Assembly: GCA_018824765.1 (NCBI GenBank)
Contig: JAHJFW010000011.1
Span: 1-9,134, forward strand
Source: Patescibacteria group bacterium
Lineage (GTDB): Bacteria > Patescibacteriota > Patescibacteriia > 2-12-FULL-60-25
Reading direction: 5' to 3'
DNA length: 9,134 bases
Positions 1 to 4,798 of the stretch are shown here, in pieces. A program made the translations under genes and the position numbers. Below the pieces are notes generated by a model that saw only the letters and a list, made by a program, of their open reading frames with translations, had not been told where the DNA came from and searched no databases. How positions within the stretch are numbered: position 1 is the stretch's first letter; each line of letters opens with the position of its first letter.

Positions 1-19
1 ACAAGCAACAGAGAAACCT

Positions 20-709
20 ATGAGCATTGTTTTACATGCAACCAAACGCGGTGAACTGGGCAGGGGCGTAAAAAAAGTCAGGCAGGCAAACAAGGTGCCG
101 GCGATTATTTACGGACACGGCATAGAGCCCGAGCCGCTGACTCTGGAAGTGGCGGAATTGAGGAAGGTCAGGCGCGAAGCCGGAACTTCGACTTTGATTG
201 ACGTGGTTGTTGACGGCGACCAGCCGGTCAAGGCCCTGATTCAGGAGATCCAACCGCATCATCTGACCATGGAACCCCTACATGTTGATTTGAGGCAGAT
301 TAAAATGGATGAAGAAATTACTGTTGACGTGCCTTTGAGATTCATCAATGAATCCCCGGCTGTTAAAGAGCTGGCGGGAACTCTGGTGCATACTTTGGAT
401 TATTTGACTGTAAAATGTTTGCCCGGAGATTTGCCGCATGAGATTACGGTTGATTTGTCCGGTTTGAAAACTTTCGACGATTTGGTCACTGTTGCTGATT
501 TGCCATTGAACAGCAAGGTCGAAGTTATGCAAGAGTCTGATTTGGTGGTCGTGAGCGTAATGCCGCCATTGACTGATGAGCAATTGAAGAAGATGGAAGA
601 GGAAGGTCAGGCTCCTGTTACCGCAGTGAAAACCGAGGCTGAAGAGAAGGAAGCTGAAAAAGCCGCTGAAGAAGCCGCAGAAGGCGAAGGGGAAAGTAAA
701 GAAGAATAA
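20..709 (+). CDS. rplY: 50S ribosomal protein L25 / general stress protein CTC
   Basis: This 229-residue protein belongs to the long CTC/TL5 form of bL25, which binds 5S rRNA on the large ribosomal subunit. The N-terminal L25 domain covers about residues 4-92 and contains the family-like stretch KVPAIIYGHG near residues 25-34. The C-terminal beta domain covers about residues 95-182 and includes LPHEITVDLSGL. After residue 185 there is a Glu/Ala/Lys-rich acidic tail of about 45 residues, which is low complexity and common in long CTC proteins. The ATG at 20 gives the expected N-terminus. Only a weak purine stretch (AGAGAAA) precedes it, and the window starts too close to show a promoter. The gene ends in TAA. 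The repeat-rich gap that follows separates it from the next gene. Confidence 0.95.
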   Translation: MSIVLHATKRGELGRGVKKVRQANKVPAIIYGHGIEPEPLTLEVAELRKVRREAGTSTLIDVVVDGDQPVKALIQEIQPHHLTMEPLHVDLRQIKMDEEITVDVPLRFINESPAVKELAGTLVHTLDYLTVKCLPGDLPHEITVDLSGLKTFDDLVTVADLPLNSKVEVMQESDLVVVSVMPPLTDEQLKKMEEEGQAPVTAVKTEAEEKEAEKAAEEAAEGEGESKEE

Positions 710-717
710 ACAATATG

Positions 718-752
718 CAAATGACTAATGACGAATGACTAATGACGAATGA
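718..752. repeat. Heptamer tandem array 1 (CTAATGA/CGAATGA), intergenic
   Basis: Five consecutive 7-nt units: CAAATGA, CTAATGA, CGAATGA, CTAATGA, CGAATGA. The two middle unit types alternate exactly, so 14-nt pairs repeat perfectly. The array starts 8 nt after the rplY stop codon. It faces a second, degenerate array at 767-801 in roughly inverted orientation. Read as a pure tandem cycle, the CTAATGA unit contains stop codons on both strands, unlike the arrays inside prmC. Its function is unknown. Confidence 0.85.
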
Positions 753-779
753 AGGAAAATTTCCAACATTCGACATTCG
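739..779 (+). other. Imperfect hairpin formed by the two facing heptamer arrays
   Basis: CGAATG (746-751) pairs with CATTCG (767-772). Inside it GGAA (754-757) pairs with TTCC (761-764) after a 2x2 A/A internal loop. The stem continues outward with five of six pairs between 739-744 and 774-779. This could act as an mRNA 3' end structure for rplY, but there is no clean U-run directly after it, so a classic intrinsic terminator is not supported. Confidence 0.4.
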
Positions 780-801
780 GATTTTGTCTTTCGGATTTTC
801 G
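767..801. repeat. Heptamer array 2 (CATTCGA/CATTCGG, degenerate), intergenic
   Basis: Five degenerate 7-nt units: CATTCGA, CATTCGG, ATTTTGT, CTTTCGG, ATTTTCG. The first two units match the reverse complement of the CGAATGA units of the array at 718-752, so the two arrays form an imperfect inverted repeat around a short A/T-rich palindrome at 754-764. The later units have diverged, and the period there is less certain. Confidence 0.65.
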
Positions 802-855
802 CTTGTTTAAGCAATAATTATATCTTTGAAGAGCGTTCTAAAGGTGAGGGACGCG

Positions 856-884
856 TTGGATTTTTGTCTCGGTCGGCATACAAT
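856..884 (+). promoter_or_regulatory. Candidate promoter of the DUF3048 gene
   Basis: TTGGAT (856-861), a 17-nt spacer and TACAAT (879-884). The -10 matches the sigma-70-type consensus at five of six positions, while the -35 matches only at TTG. Transcription would start near 890-891, four or five nt before the ATG at 895, giving an almost leaderless mRNA. This is inferred from sequence alone. Confidence 0.4.
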
Positions 885-894
885 ATTCATTAAA

Positions 895-1965
895 ATGGAT
901 GAGATGCAAGATGCGCAAAAAACCGTGCAGGCCTTTATCAAACGGTATCGGTTTTTGATTATTGTTATCGCGGCGTTGGTTTTGCTCGGCGGAGCTTATG
1001 TTGTGAACGGCGTTTTGGACGGTAAGTTCAGGCGCGTCGCTGAAAGCGCAGTAACGTCTTTGGTTGTGCCGGAATCCGTGGACGGACTTGTCCCGCGCAA
1101 ACTTGACGGCGTGTCCGTTCTGCCATCGCAAGCCGATCTGGGGATCTTGGCTGTCATGGTTGAAAATGCTCCTGATGCCCGTCCTCTTTCCGGCCCGTCA
1201 AAGGCCAGCGTGGCGCTTGAGTTGCCGGTTGAAGGGGGAGTAACACGTTTCCTGTTGTTTTTTGACGCTTCAACAACGGCCGAGCAAATAGGTCCGGTGC
1301 GCAGTGCGCGGACTTATTTTGTGGATTTTGCCGACGGCTTGAAAGCGGTTTTTGCGCATGTGGGCGGCAGTCCGGCGGCCTTGCGGCAAATCCAAAATTT
1401 GAAAGGGTTTAAAAATTTGGACGAATTCAGCAGCGGGAAATATTTCTGGCGTTCAGCCAAGCGCCCGATGCCGCACAATGCTTATACGCGGATTGATTTG
1501 TTAAACGAGGCCGTGCTTGCGAAGGCATGGACAAAAGAGGATTTTCATCCGTGGAGATTCGCAAGTTCCAGCGAACGCGGTGATGTCATGAGCGCGTCCA
1601 TTCCATACGGCGGCGTGTTTGATGTTTTATGGCAGTATGACCCTGAAGCCGATTTTTATACGCGTTGGCAGGCCGGAGCTGTGCAAAAAGATTCGTCAGG
1701 CGAAGAAGTGCATGCCGCTAACGTGATTGTAATGCTTTCAGATGAAAAAGTTTTGGATGAAGTTGGCCGCCTTGCAATTCGAACCACAGGCAGCGGCAAG
1801 GCAGTCCTGTATCGCAACGGAAAGAAAATTGATATGCTGTGGCGGCGGGATGAAGGCGAATGGTTGAGTTTTGAAACCGTGGAAGGAAATTATGTCGAGT
1901 TCCAACCCGGACCGACTTGGATTTCCGTAGTCACGGAAAAATCAATGTTGGAAGGAAAGAAATAA
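895..1965 (+). CDS. DUF3048 domain protein (YerB-like), membrane-anchored
   Basis: The family (B. subtilis YerB type) is extracytoplasmic and has no firmly assigned reaction. With the ATG at 895 the product has 356 residues: a short charged N-terminus, one membrane anchor (about residues 20-40, FLIIVIAALVLLGGAY), then the exported domain. There is no lipobox Cys, so it should be a signal-anchored protein, not a lipoprotein. Family landmarks are NAPDARPLSGPSKASVALE, GGVTRFLLFF, IGPVRSARTYF, FAHVGGSPAAL and PHNAYTRIDLL. The C-terminal DUF3048_C-like part ends in FQPGPTWISVV. An in-frame TTG at 826 would add 23 residues before the anchor, but it has no ribosome binding site and the candidate promoter lies inside that stretch. 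The gene ends 8 nt before murA, which suggests co-transcription and an envelope role. Confidence 0.88.
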   Translation: MDEMQDAQKTVQAFIKRYRFLIIVIAALVLLGGAYVVNGVLDGKFRRVAESAVTSLVVPESVDGLVPRKLDGVSVLPSQADLGILAVMVENAPDARPLSGPSKASVALELPVEGGVTRFLLFFDASTTAEQIGPVRSARTYFVDFADGLKAVFAHVGGSPAALRQIQNLKGFKNLDEFSSGKYFWRSAKRPMPHNAYTRIDLLNEAVLAKAWTKEDFHPWRFASSSERGDVMSASIPYGGVFDVLWQYDPEADFYTRWQAGAVQKDSSGEEVHAANVIVMLSDEKVLDEVGRLAIRTTGSGKAVLYRNGKKIDMLWRRDEGEWLSFETVEGNYVEFQPGPTWISVVTEKSMLEGKK

Positions 1966-1973
1966 TAAAGCTA

Positions 1974-3284
1974 ATGAAAAAACCACACGCTAAAACTTAT
2001 TATGTCCGCGGCGGCAAACCGCTTCGCGGAGAAGTTCGCGTATCCGGCGCGAAAAATGCCGCCACAAAAGAATTGGTTGCGGCTTTGCTCGCTGATGCGC
2101 CGGTAACTTTGCATAATGTGCCGGAAATTGGCGATGTGCGGGTGACTTTGGAAATGCTTGCCGAGCTCGGCGCAAAAGTATCTTTTGAAAACGGGACGGC
2201 CGTGATTGACGTGCGCCGACTGAAAACGGAAAAAGTAGCTGAAGCGTTCAGCCGCAAAAATCGAATCCCGATATTATTGCTCGGGCCGCTACTCCACAGG
2301 TTTGGCAAGGCAATGATTCCCGCGCTTGGCGGATGCACGATCGGAGCGCGGCCGATTGATTTCCATTTGGATGCGCTTAGGAAAATGGGCGCGTCAATCA
2401 TGTGCGAAAAGGGATTTTACGTGGCGACTGCTAAAAAATTGAAAGGCGCAATCATTGATCTGCCGTTTCCATCAGTCGGCGCCACGGAAAACGTGATGCT
2501 GGCCGCGGTAAAAGCCAAAGGCACCACGATTATCCGAAACGCCGCGGTTGAACCGGAGATTATGGATCTTGCCGTTTTATTGCAAGCCATGGGCGCGATT
2601 ATCAATTTGGATGTGAACCGCACTTGGGTTATCGAAGGCGTTGATTCATTGCACGGCGCCGAGCATTGCGTGATTCCTGACAGGATAGTGGCCGCGTCTT
2701 TCATGGTGGCGGCCGCATTGACCGGCGGCGACGTGTTTGTCCGCGACGCGCGGCAAACGGATCTTTTATCATTTTTGAACGCGCTACGCCGCGTCGGCGT
2801 TCCTTTTGAAGCGCGCGAGGACGGAATCCGCGTTACTGCGCCGAAAGAATTGCAACCGGTCGTAATTGAAACCGACGTGCATCCCGGATTTATGACGGAT
2901 TGGCAGCAGCCGTTCGTAATGCTTCTTACGCAGGCAAAAGGAGTATCAATCGTGCATGAGACAGTGTATGAAGACCGGTTCGGCTATACTGATGCTCTTG
3001 TAAAAATGGGCGCAAAGATCCAATTGCATAGCGAGTGCTTGGGAGGAAAGCCGTGCAGATACATCAACCACGACTACCGCCACAGCGCCGTCATCGTCGG
3101 CCCGACCCCGCTCAAAGCCGCGGAAATCGCCATTCCGGATTTGCGCGCGGGTTTTTCATACTTGATCGCCGCGCTTATCGCCAAAGGCAAATCGAAAATC
3201 ACGGGCGTTGAACAGATCGAACGCGGCTATGAAGATGTTATTGGAAAATTGAAGAGTCTGGGGGCGGAGATCGAGGTTAAGTGA
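1974..3284 (+). CDS. murA: UDP-N-acetylglucosamine 1-carboxyvinyltransferase (MurA)
   Basis: MurA transfers enolpyruvate from PEP to UDP-GlcNAc, the first committed step of cytoplasmic peptidoglycan precursor synthesis. The 436-residue length is close to the usual 420-440. Visible motifs are SGAKNAA with the substrate-binding Lys27, NRIPILLLGPL (Arg97, aligned by eye with the MRAS arginine of E. coli MurA), and GGCTIGARPIDFH with the catalytic Cys121, equivalent to Cys115. PGFMTD, ETVYEDRF and DLRAGFSYLIAAL follow. A cysteine at this place predicts inhibition by fosfomycin; Asp variants are resistant. The ATG at 1974 is preferred over an upstream in-frame ATG at 1917, which lies inside the preceding gene. 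GGAAGG at 1950-1955 is rather far away to serve as a Shine-Dalgarno, so translational coupling to the DUF3048 gene is plausible. The stop is TGA. Confidence 0.96.
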   Translation: MKKPHAKTYYVRGGKPLRGEVRVSGAKNAATKELVAALLADAPVTLHNVPEIGDVRVTLEMLAELGAKVSFENGTAVIDVRRLKTEKVAEAFSRKNRIPILLLGPLLHRFGKAMIPALGGCTIGARPIDFHLDALRKMGASIMCEKGFYVATAKKLKGAIIDLPFPSVGATENVMLAAVKAKGTTIIRNAAVEPEIMDLAVLLQAMGAIINLDVNRTWVIEGVDSLHGAEHCVIPDRIVAASFMVAAALTGGDVFVRDARQTDLLSFLNALRRVGVPFEAREDGIRVTAPKELQPVVIETDVHPGFMTDWQQPFVMLLTQAKGVSIVHETVYEDRFGYTDALVKMGAKIQLHSECLGGKPCRYINHDYRHSAVIVGPTPLKAAEIAIPDLRAGFSYLIAALIAKGKSKITGVEQIERGYEDVIGKLKSLGAEIEVK

Positions 3285-3297
3285 GATATAACAAACT

Positions 3298-3340
3298 TTG
3301 TCATTCCGACCGAGGAGGCTTTGCGACGAGCGGAGGAATC
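3298..3340 (+). repeat. Left inverted-repeat arm of the GIY-YIG element
   Basis: The arm starts TTGTCATTCCGACCG and ends AGCGGAGGAATC, beginning 13 nt after the murA stop codon. Relative to the right arm, the central part (AGGAGGCTTTGCGACG) is diverged and about 4 nt longer. Transcripts of murA that run into the element could pair this arm with the right arm across the nuclease gene. Confidence 0.85.
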
Positions 3341-3346
3341 TCTTTT

Positions 3347-3634
3347 TCACCACTCCAGACTCAAATCTTTCCATTGCGGATTTAATGTTTTTAATAGATT
3401 TTGTTTCTTTTCTCTTCGCCAGTTTTTTATTTGCTTTTCTCGCTCTAACGCCGATCGAACATCGGAGGTTTGTTCAAAGTAAATCAATTTGTTGCATCCG
3501 TATTTTTTTGTGAATCCTTCTATCAGTCCTTGTTGATGTTCGACGACTCGCTTTTCCAAATTGCTCGTGACGCCCACATAGAGAGTTCCTGTCGAGCTTG
3601 CCATGATGTATACGAAATACTCGTGTTGGGGCAT
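3347..3634 (-). CDS. Small GIY-YIG endonuclease-like protein
   Basis: A 95-residue single-domain GIY-YIG protein of the YhbQ/UPF0213-like size class. The first motif is FVYIM (Tyr9) and the second LYVGVT (Tyr19). The probable catalytic Arg29 lies in NLEKRVVEH, the metal-binding Glu66 in EREKQIK, and a conserved-looking NPQWKDL with Asn85 is near the C-terminus. All expected active-site positions are filled, so the enzyme looks intact. There is no separate DNA-binding domain, although Lys/Arg-rich helices (NWRREKK) could contact DNA. The gene is enclosed by inverted repeats and reads in the same direction as prmC. Its start (ATG at 3634) is fixed by a strong GGAGG 9 nt upstream. The biological substrate is unknown; nicking DNA at the flanking repeat is a hypothesis. 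Confidence 0.9.
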   Translation of the reverse strand: MPQHEYFVYIMASSTGTLYVGVTSNLEKRVVEHQQGLIEGFTKKYGCNKLIYFEQTSDVRSALEREKQIKNWRREKKQNLLKTLNPQWKDLSLEW

Positions 3635-3639
3635 AAAGG

Positions 3640-3678
3640 GATTCCTCCGCTACGCTATCGCTCCGGTCGGAATGACAA
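3640..3678 (-). repeat. Right inverted-repeat arm of the GIY-YIG element
   Basis: Read on the - strand from 3678, the arm starts TTGTCATTCCGACCG, continues through GAGCGATAGCGT and ends AGCGGAGGAATC. It does two jobs beyond being a repeat: it holds the Shine-Dalgarno of the nuclease gene (3644-3648) and it encodes the final eight residues and the TAG stop of prmC. Confidence 0.85.
3644..3648 (-). promoter_or_regulatory. Shine-Dalgarno of the GIY-YIG gene, inside the inverted repeat
   Basis: GGAGG on the - strand, 9 nt before the ATG at 3634. It is part of the conserved inner end (AGCGGAGGAATC) of the repeat arm, so the repeat carries its own translation signal. It is one of the two strongest ribosome binding sites in the window. 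Confidence 0.7.
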
Positions 3679-4608
3679 TGGAGTAATCGCCATCACCCTA
3701 TCCCTACCCGCCAGATCTTTGTGAACCTGGATGTTCGCTTTCGGAAAAAGCGACTTTGCCAGCGTGCGGAGTTTTTTTGTTTGAGGCGGATCGTATTCGA
3801 GGAAGAGATTGGAGAAGGGGAGACGGGTTGTCGCGAGTTGGCGGAGGAAGTTTTTGATGATTTTGAGCCCGTCTTTTCCTGCGAAGAGCGCTGAAGACGG
3901 TTCGTATTTCACGATGTCGGAATCGAGTTTTGCCTTATCGCTCGTCGGAAGATATGGAAGATTCGCTGTGATAAAAAGTTCACAGTGCTCAGTGCTCAGT
4001 TCGCAGTTTTTTAGGAAGCGGAGAACGGAGGGGGAGAGGAGGTCGGCTTTGAGGAAGGTGATGTTTTTTGTTTTGAGGCGCTTGGCGTTTTTTTGCGCCA
4101 GCGCCAGCGCAGGCGCGGAAATATCCGTTGCGAGAACGCGGGCTTTCGGAAGTTTTTTAGCAATCGAAATTCCAACAGCTCCGCTTCCGGTGCCGACGTC
4201 CCAAATGAACGCCTGTTCGCATTTCGCATTTCGCATTTCGCTTTTCGTATTATTGAGCGCCAACTCCACCAACATCTCGCTCTCCGGTCTCGGAATCAGC
4301 GCGCGCTTGTCCGCAAAAAACGGCAGTCCGTAAAATTCCTTCTCACCAAGAATATACGCGACAGGCTCGTGTTTTTTCCTCCGCTCTACGAGACTCGAAA
4401 AAAGTCCGTAGTCTGTAGTCCGTAGTCCGTAGTCTGAATGGGAATGGAGCCATGTTCGGGGTTTTTTTAGGATATGTGCCAGCAAAACCTCCGCCTCAAA
4501 CCGGCCGAGACAGCGGTTTTCTTCGCAGACGATTTTTTTCGGCTGAAGTTCCTTAGCGGCATCCGAAAGCACATTTTTTATCGTGCCGGTTTTAAGCTTG
4601 TCATGCAT
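3655..4608 (-). CDS. prmC: Peptide chain release factor N5-glutamine methyltransferase (PrmC/HemK)
   Basis: PrmC methylates the Gln of the GGQ motif in release factors RF1/RF2 using SAM. From the ATG at 4608 it has 317 residues. After a helical N-terminal domain (about 1-80) come EPVAYILGEKEFYGLPF (81-97), LIPRPESEMLVE (104-115), the SAM-binding DVGTGSGAVG (137-146), the motif II acid in ATDIS (160-164), ANLPYLP (215-221) and DLAGRDRV (298-305). The substrate-binding NPPY motif is NLPY here. Three tandem 7-nt repeat arrays lie in frame and encode residues about 58-69, 121-131 and 200-211. The last eight residues (PLSFRPER; Leu310 onward lies within the arm) and the TAG come from the right arm of the GIY-YIG element, so the original end was probably just after DRVMAIT. 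In-frame ATGs at 4641 and 4626 would add 11 or 6 residues, but they lie in or before the candidate promoter. Confidence 0.93.
   Translation of the reverse strand: MHDKLKTGTIKNVLSDAAKELQPKKIVCEENRCLGRFEAEVLLAHILKKPRTWLHSHSDYGLRTTDYGLFSSLVERRKKHEPVAYILGEKEFYGLPFFADKRALIPRPESEMLVELALNNTKSEMRNAKCEQAFIWDVGTGSGAVGISIAKKLPKARVLATDISAPALALAQKNAKRLKTKNITFLKADLLSPSVLRFLKNCELSTEHCELFITANLPYLPTSDKAKLDSDIVKYEPSSALFAGKDGLKIIKNFLRQLATTRLPFSNLFLEYDPPQTKKLRTLAKSLFPKANIQVHKDLAGRDRVMAITPLSFRPER
3977..4011 (-). repeat. Heptamer array 3 (AGTGCTC) inside prmC
   Basis: On the + strand the units are AGTTCAC, AGTGCTC, AGTGCTC, AGTTCGC and AGTTTTT; the two central units are exact and the outer ones degenerate. On the coding strand it encodes about residues 200-211 of PrmC (KNCELSTEHCEL), in which CEL recurs with a 7-residue period. 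It lies between the motif II region and the NLPY motif. A pure tandem GAGCACT cycle would contain TGA on the coding strand; the variant flanking units avoid it. Confidence 0.8.
4215..4249 (-). repeat. Heptamer array 4 (TTTCGCA) inside prmC
   Basis: Five + strand units: GTTCGCA, TTTCGCA, TTTCGCA, TTTCGCT, TTTCGTA. On the coding strand it encodes about residues 121-131 of PrmC (TKSEMRNAKCE), directly before the SAM-binding DVGTGSG strand. Neither strand of the pure repeat contains a stop codon. Confidence 0.85.
4403..4437 (-). repeat. Heptamer array 5 (AGTCCGT/AGTCTGT) inside prmC
   Basis: Five + strand units: AGTCCGT, AGTCTGT, AGTCCGT, AGTCCGT, AGTCTGA. On the coding strand it encodes residues 58-69 of PrmC (SDYGLRTTDYGL), where DYGL repeats with a 7-residue period. 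The coding strand is stop-free in the pure repeat, while the opposite strand contains TAG. It lies in the linker between the N-terminal helical domain and the EPVAYILG segment. Confidence 0.88.
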
Positions 4609-4610
4609 GC

Positions 4611-4619
4611 TGATATTAT
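4611..4619 (+). promoter_or_regulatory. Candidate extended -10 promoter of tRNA-Val
   Basis: TGATATTAT has the extended TGn motif followed by TATTAT, a five of six match to TATAAT. The -35 region (TTTAAG at 4591-4596, 17-nt spacing) is poor. Transcription would start near 4626, about 20 nt before the mature tRNA 5' end. Confidence 0.4.
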
Positions 4620-4641
4620 GTATCATCGCGTCACAAATCAA
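4615..4641 (-). promoter_or_regulatory. Candidate prmC promoter
   Basis: On the - strand, CATAAT (4620-4615) matches the -10 consensus at five of six positions, with TTGATT (4641-4636) as a weak -35 at a short 15-nt spacing. The expected start is close to 4608, the A of the chosen prmC ATG, so the transcript would be leaderless. It overlaps the tRNA promoter on the other strand. Confidence 0.35.
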
Positions 4642-4645
4642 AAGA

Positions 4646-4722
4646 GGACGTTTAGCTCAGTTGGTTAGAGCGTTCGATTCACATTCGAAAGGTCGGAGGT
4701 TCGAATCCTCCAACGTCCACCA
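4646..4722 (+). tRNA. tRNA-Val (anticodon CAC)
   Basis: A complete cloverleaf can be drawn by hand. The acceptor stem GGACGTT (4646-4652) pairs with AACGTCC (4712-4718). The D stem is GCTC/GAGC (4655-4658 with 4668-4671). The anticodon stem TTCGA/TCGAA (4673-4677 with 4685-4689) encloses the loop TTCACAT, so the anticodon at 4680-4682 is CAC, reading GTG valine codons. The variable loop has five nt. The T stem GGAGG/CCTCC (4695-4699 with 4707-4711) encloses TTCGAAT. The discriminator base is A4719, as usual for Val, and the CCA end is encoded (4720-4722). Confidence 0.96.
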
Positions 4723-4724
4723 TT

Positions 4725-4769
4725 ATCAAAGATCTCCTGATGGGAGATTTTTGATTTGCTGGTTTTTTT
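4725..4769 (+). terminator. Intrinsic terminator after tRNA-Val
   Basis: A 13-bp stem with one G-U pair is formed by 4725-4737 and 4743-4755, around a 5-nt loop (TGATG). A T7 run lies at 4763-4769, somewhat downstream of the stem. It starts 2 nt after the tRNA CCA. On the other strand the same hairpin could end the nucleotidyltransferase transcript, but no U-run follows there. Confidence 0.75.
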
Positions 4770-4778
4770 CTCTAATCA

Positions 4779-4798
4779 CTACTTCTCTACTTCTCTAC
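4779..4798 (-). repeat. 8-nt tandem repeat (CTACTTCT) at the 3' end of the nucleotidyltransferase gene
   Basis: Two exact copies of CTACTTCT followed by CTAC. On the coding strand it gives GTAGAGAA-type repeats that encode the last residues (REVEK) and the TAG stop of the nucleotidyltransferase. The gene therefore ends in repeat-derived sequence, as prmC and perhaps lepB do. Confidence 0.65.

Larger units (their letters stand above)
3298..3678 (-). mobile_element. Small inverted-repeat element carrying a GIY-YIG nuclease gene
   Basis: This 381-bp unit has matching ends in inverted orientation and one gene between them. The outer 15 nt (TTGTCATTCCGACCG) are identical at both ends, and the inner 12 nt of each arm (AGCGGAGGAATC) are also identical; the middle differs and has a small indel. 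The unit lies between the convergent genes murA (stop at 3284) and prmC, and its right arm forms the last codons of prmC. I see no clear target-site duplication. The layout resembles a minimal nuclease-mobilised repeat, but mobility is inferred from structure only. The alternative is a host gene between two independent copies of a dispersed repeat. Confidence 0.65.

Noticed and set aside
718..801. CRISPR array
   Set aside because: The repeats are 7 nt and directly adjacent, with no unique spacers and no cas genes in the window.
826..894. TTG-initiated 23-residue extension of the DUF3048 protein
   Set aside because: There is no ribosome binding site, the residues do not look like part of the anchor or domain, and a promoter-like TTGGAT/TACAAT pair lies inside the stretch. 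The ATG at 895 is better placed before the membrane segment.
710..894. Riboswitch or small RNA gene in the rplY-DUF3048 gap
   Set aside because: The structure is explained by the facing heptamer arrays. No known riboswitch core or promoter before the arrays was seen.
1917..1973. Upstream in-frame start for murA
   Set aside because: It lies inside the DUF3048 gene and adds 19 residues (MDFRSHGKIN...) unlike any MurA N-terminus. The ATG at 1974 gives the usual MurA start.
3298..3513. Small + strand open frame beginning in the left repeat arm
   Set aside because: It overlaps the GIY-YIG gene antisense and its first residues are just the repeat translated. There is no independent support.
3809..4333. 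174-residue open frame on the + strand, opposite prmC
   Set aside because: It is antisense to the conserved PrmC core, Ser/Arg/Phe-rich and has no recognisable motif; it reads as a shadow of prmC.
4646..4722. tRNA for another amino acid (shifted anticodon reading)
   Set aside because: The 5-bp anticodon stem TTCGA/TCGAA fixes a 7-nt loop TTCACAT, so positions 34-36 are CAC. The A discriminator also fits valine.
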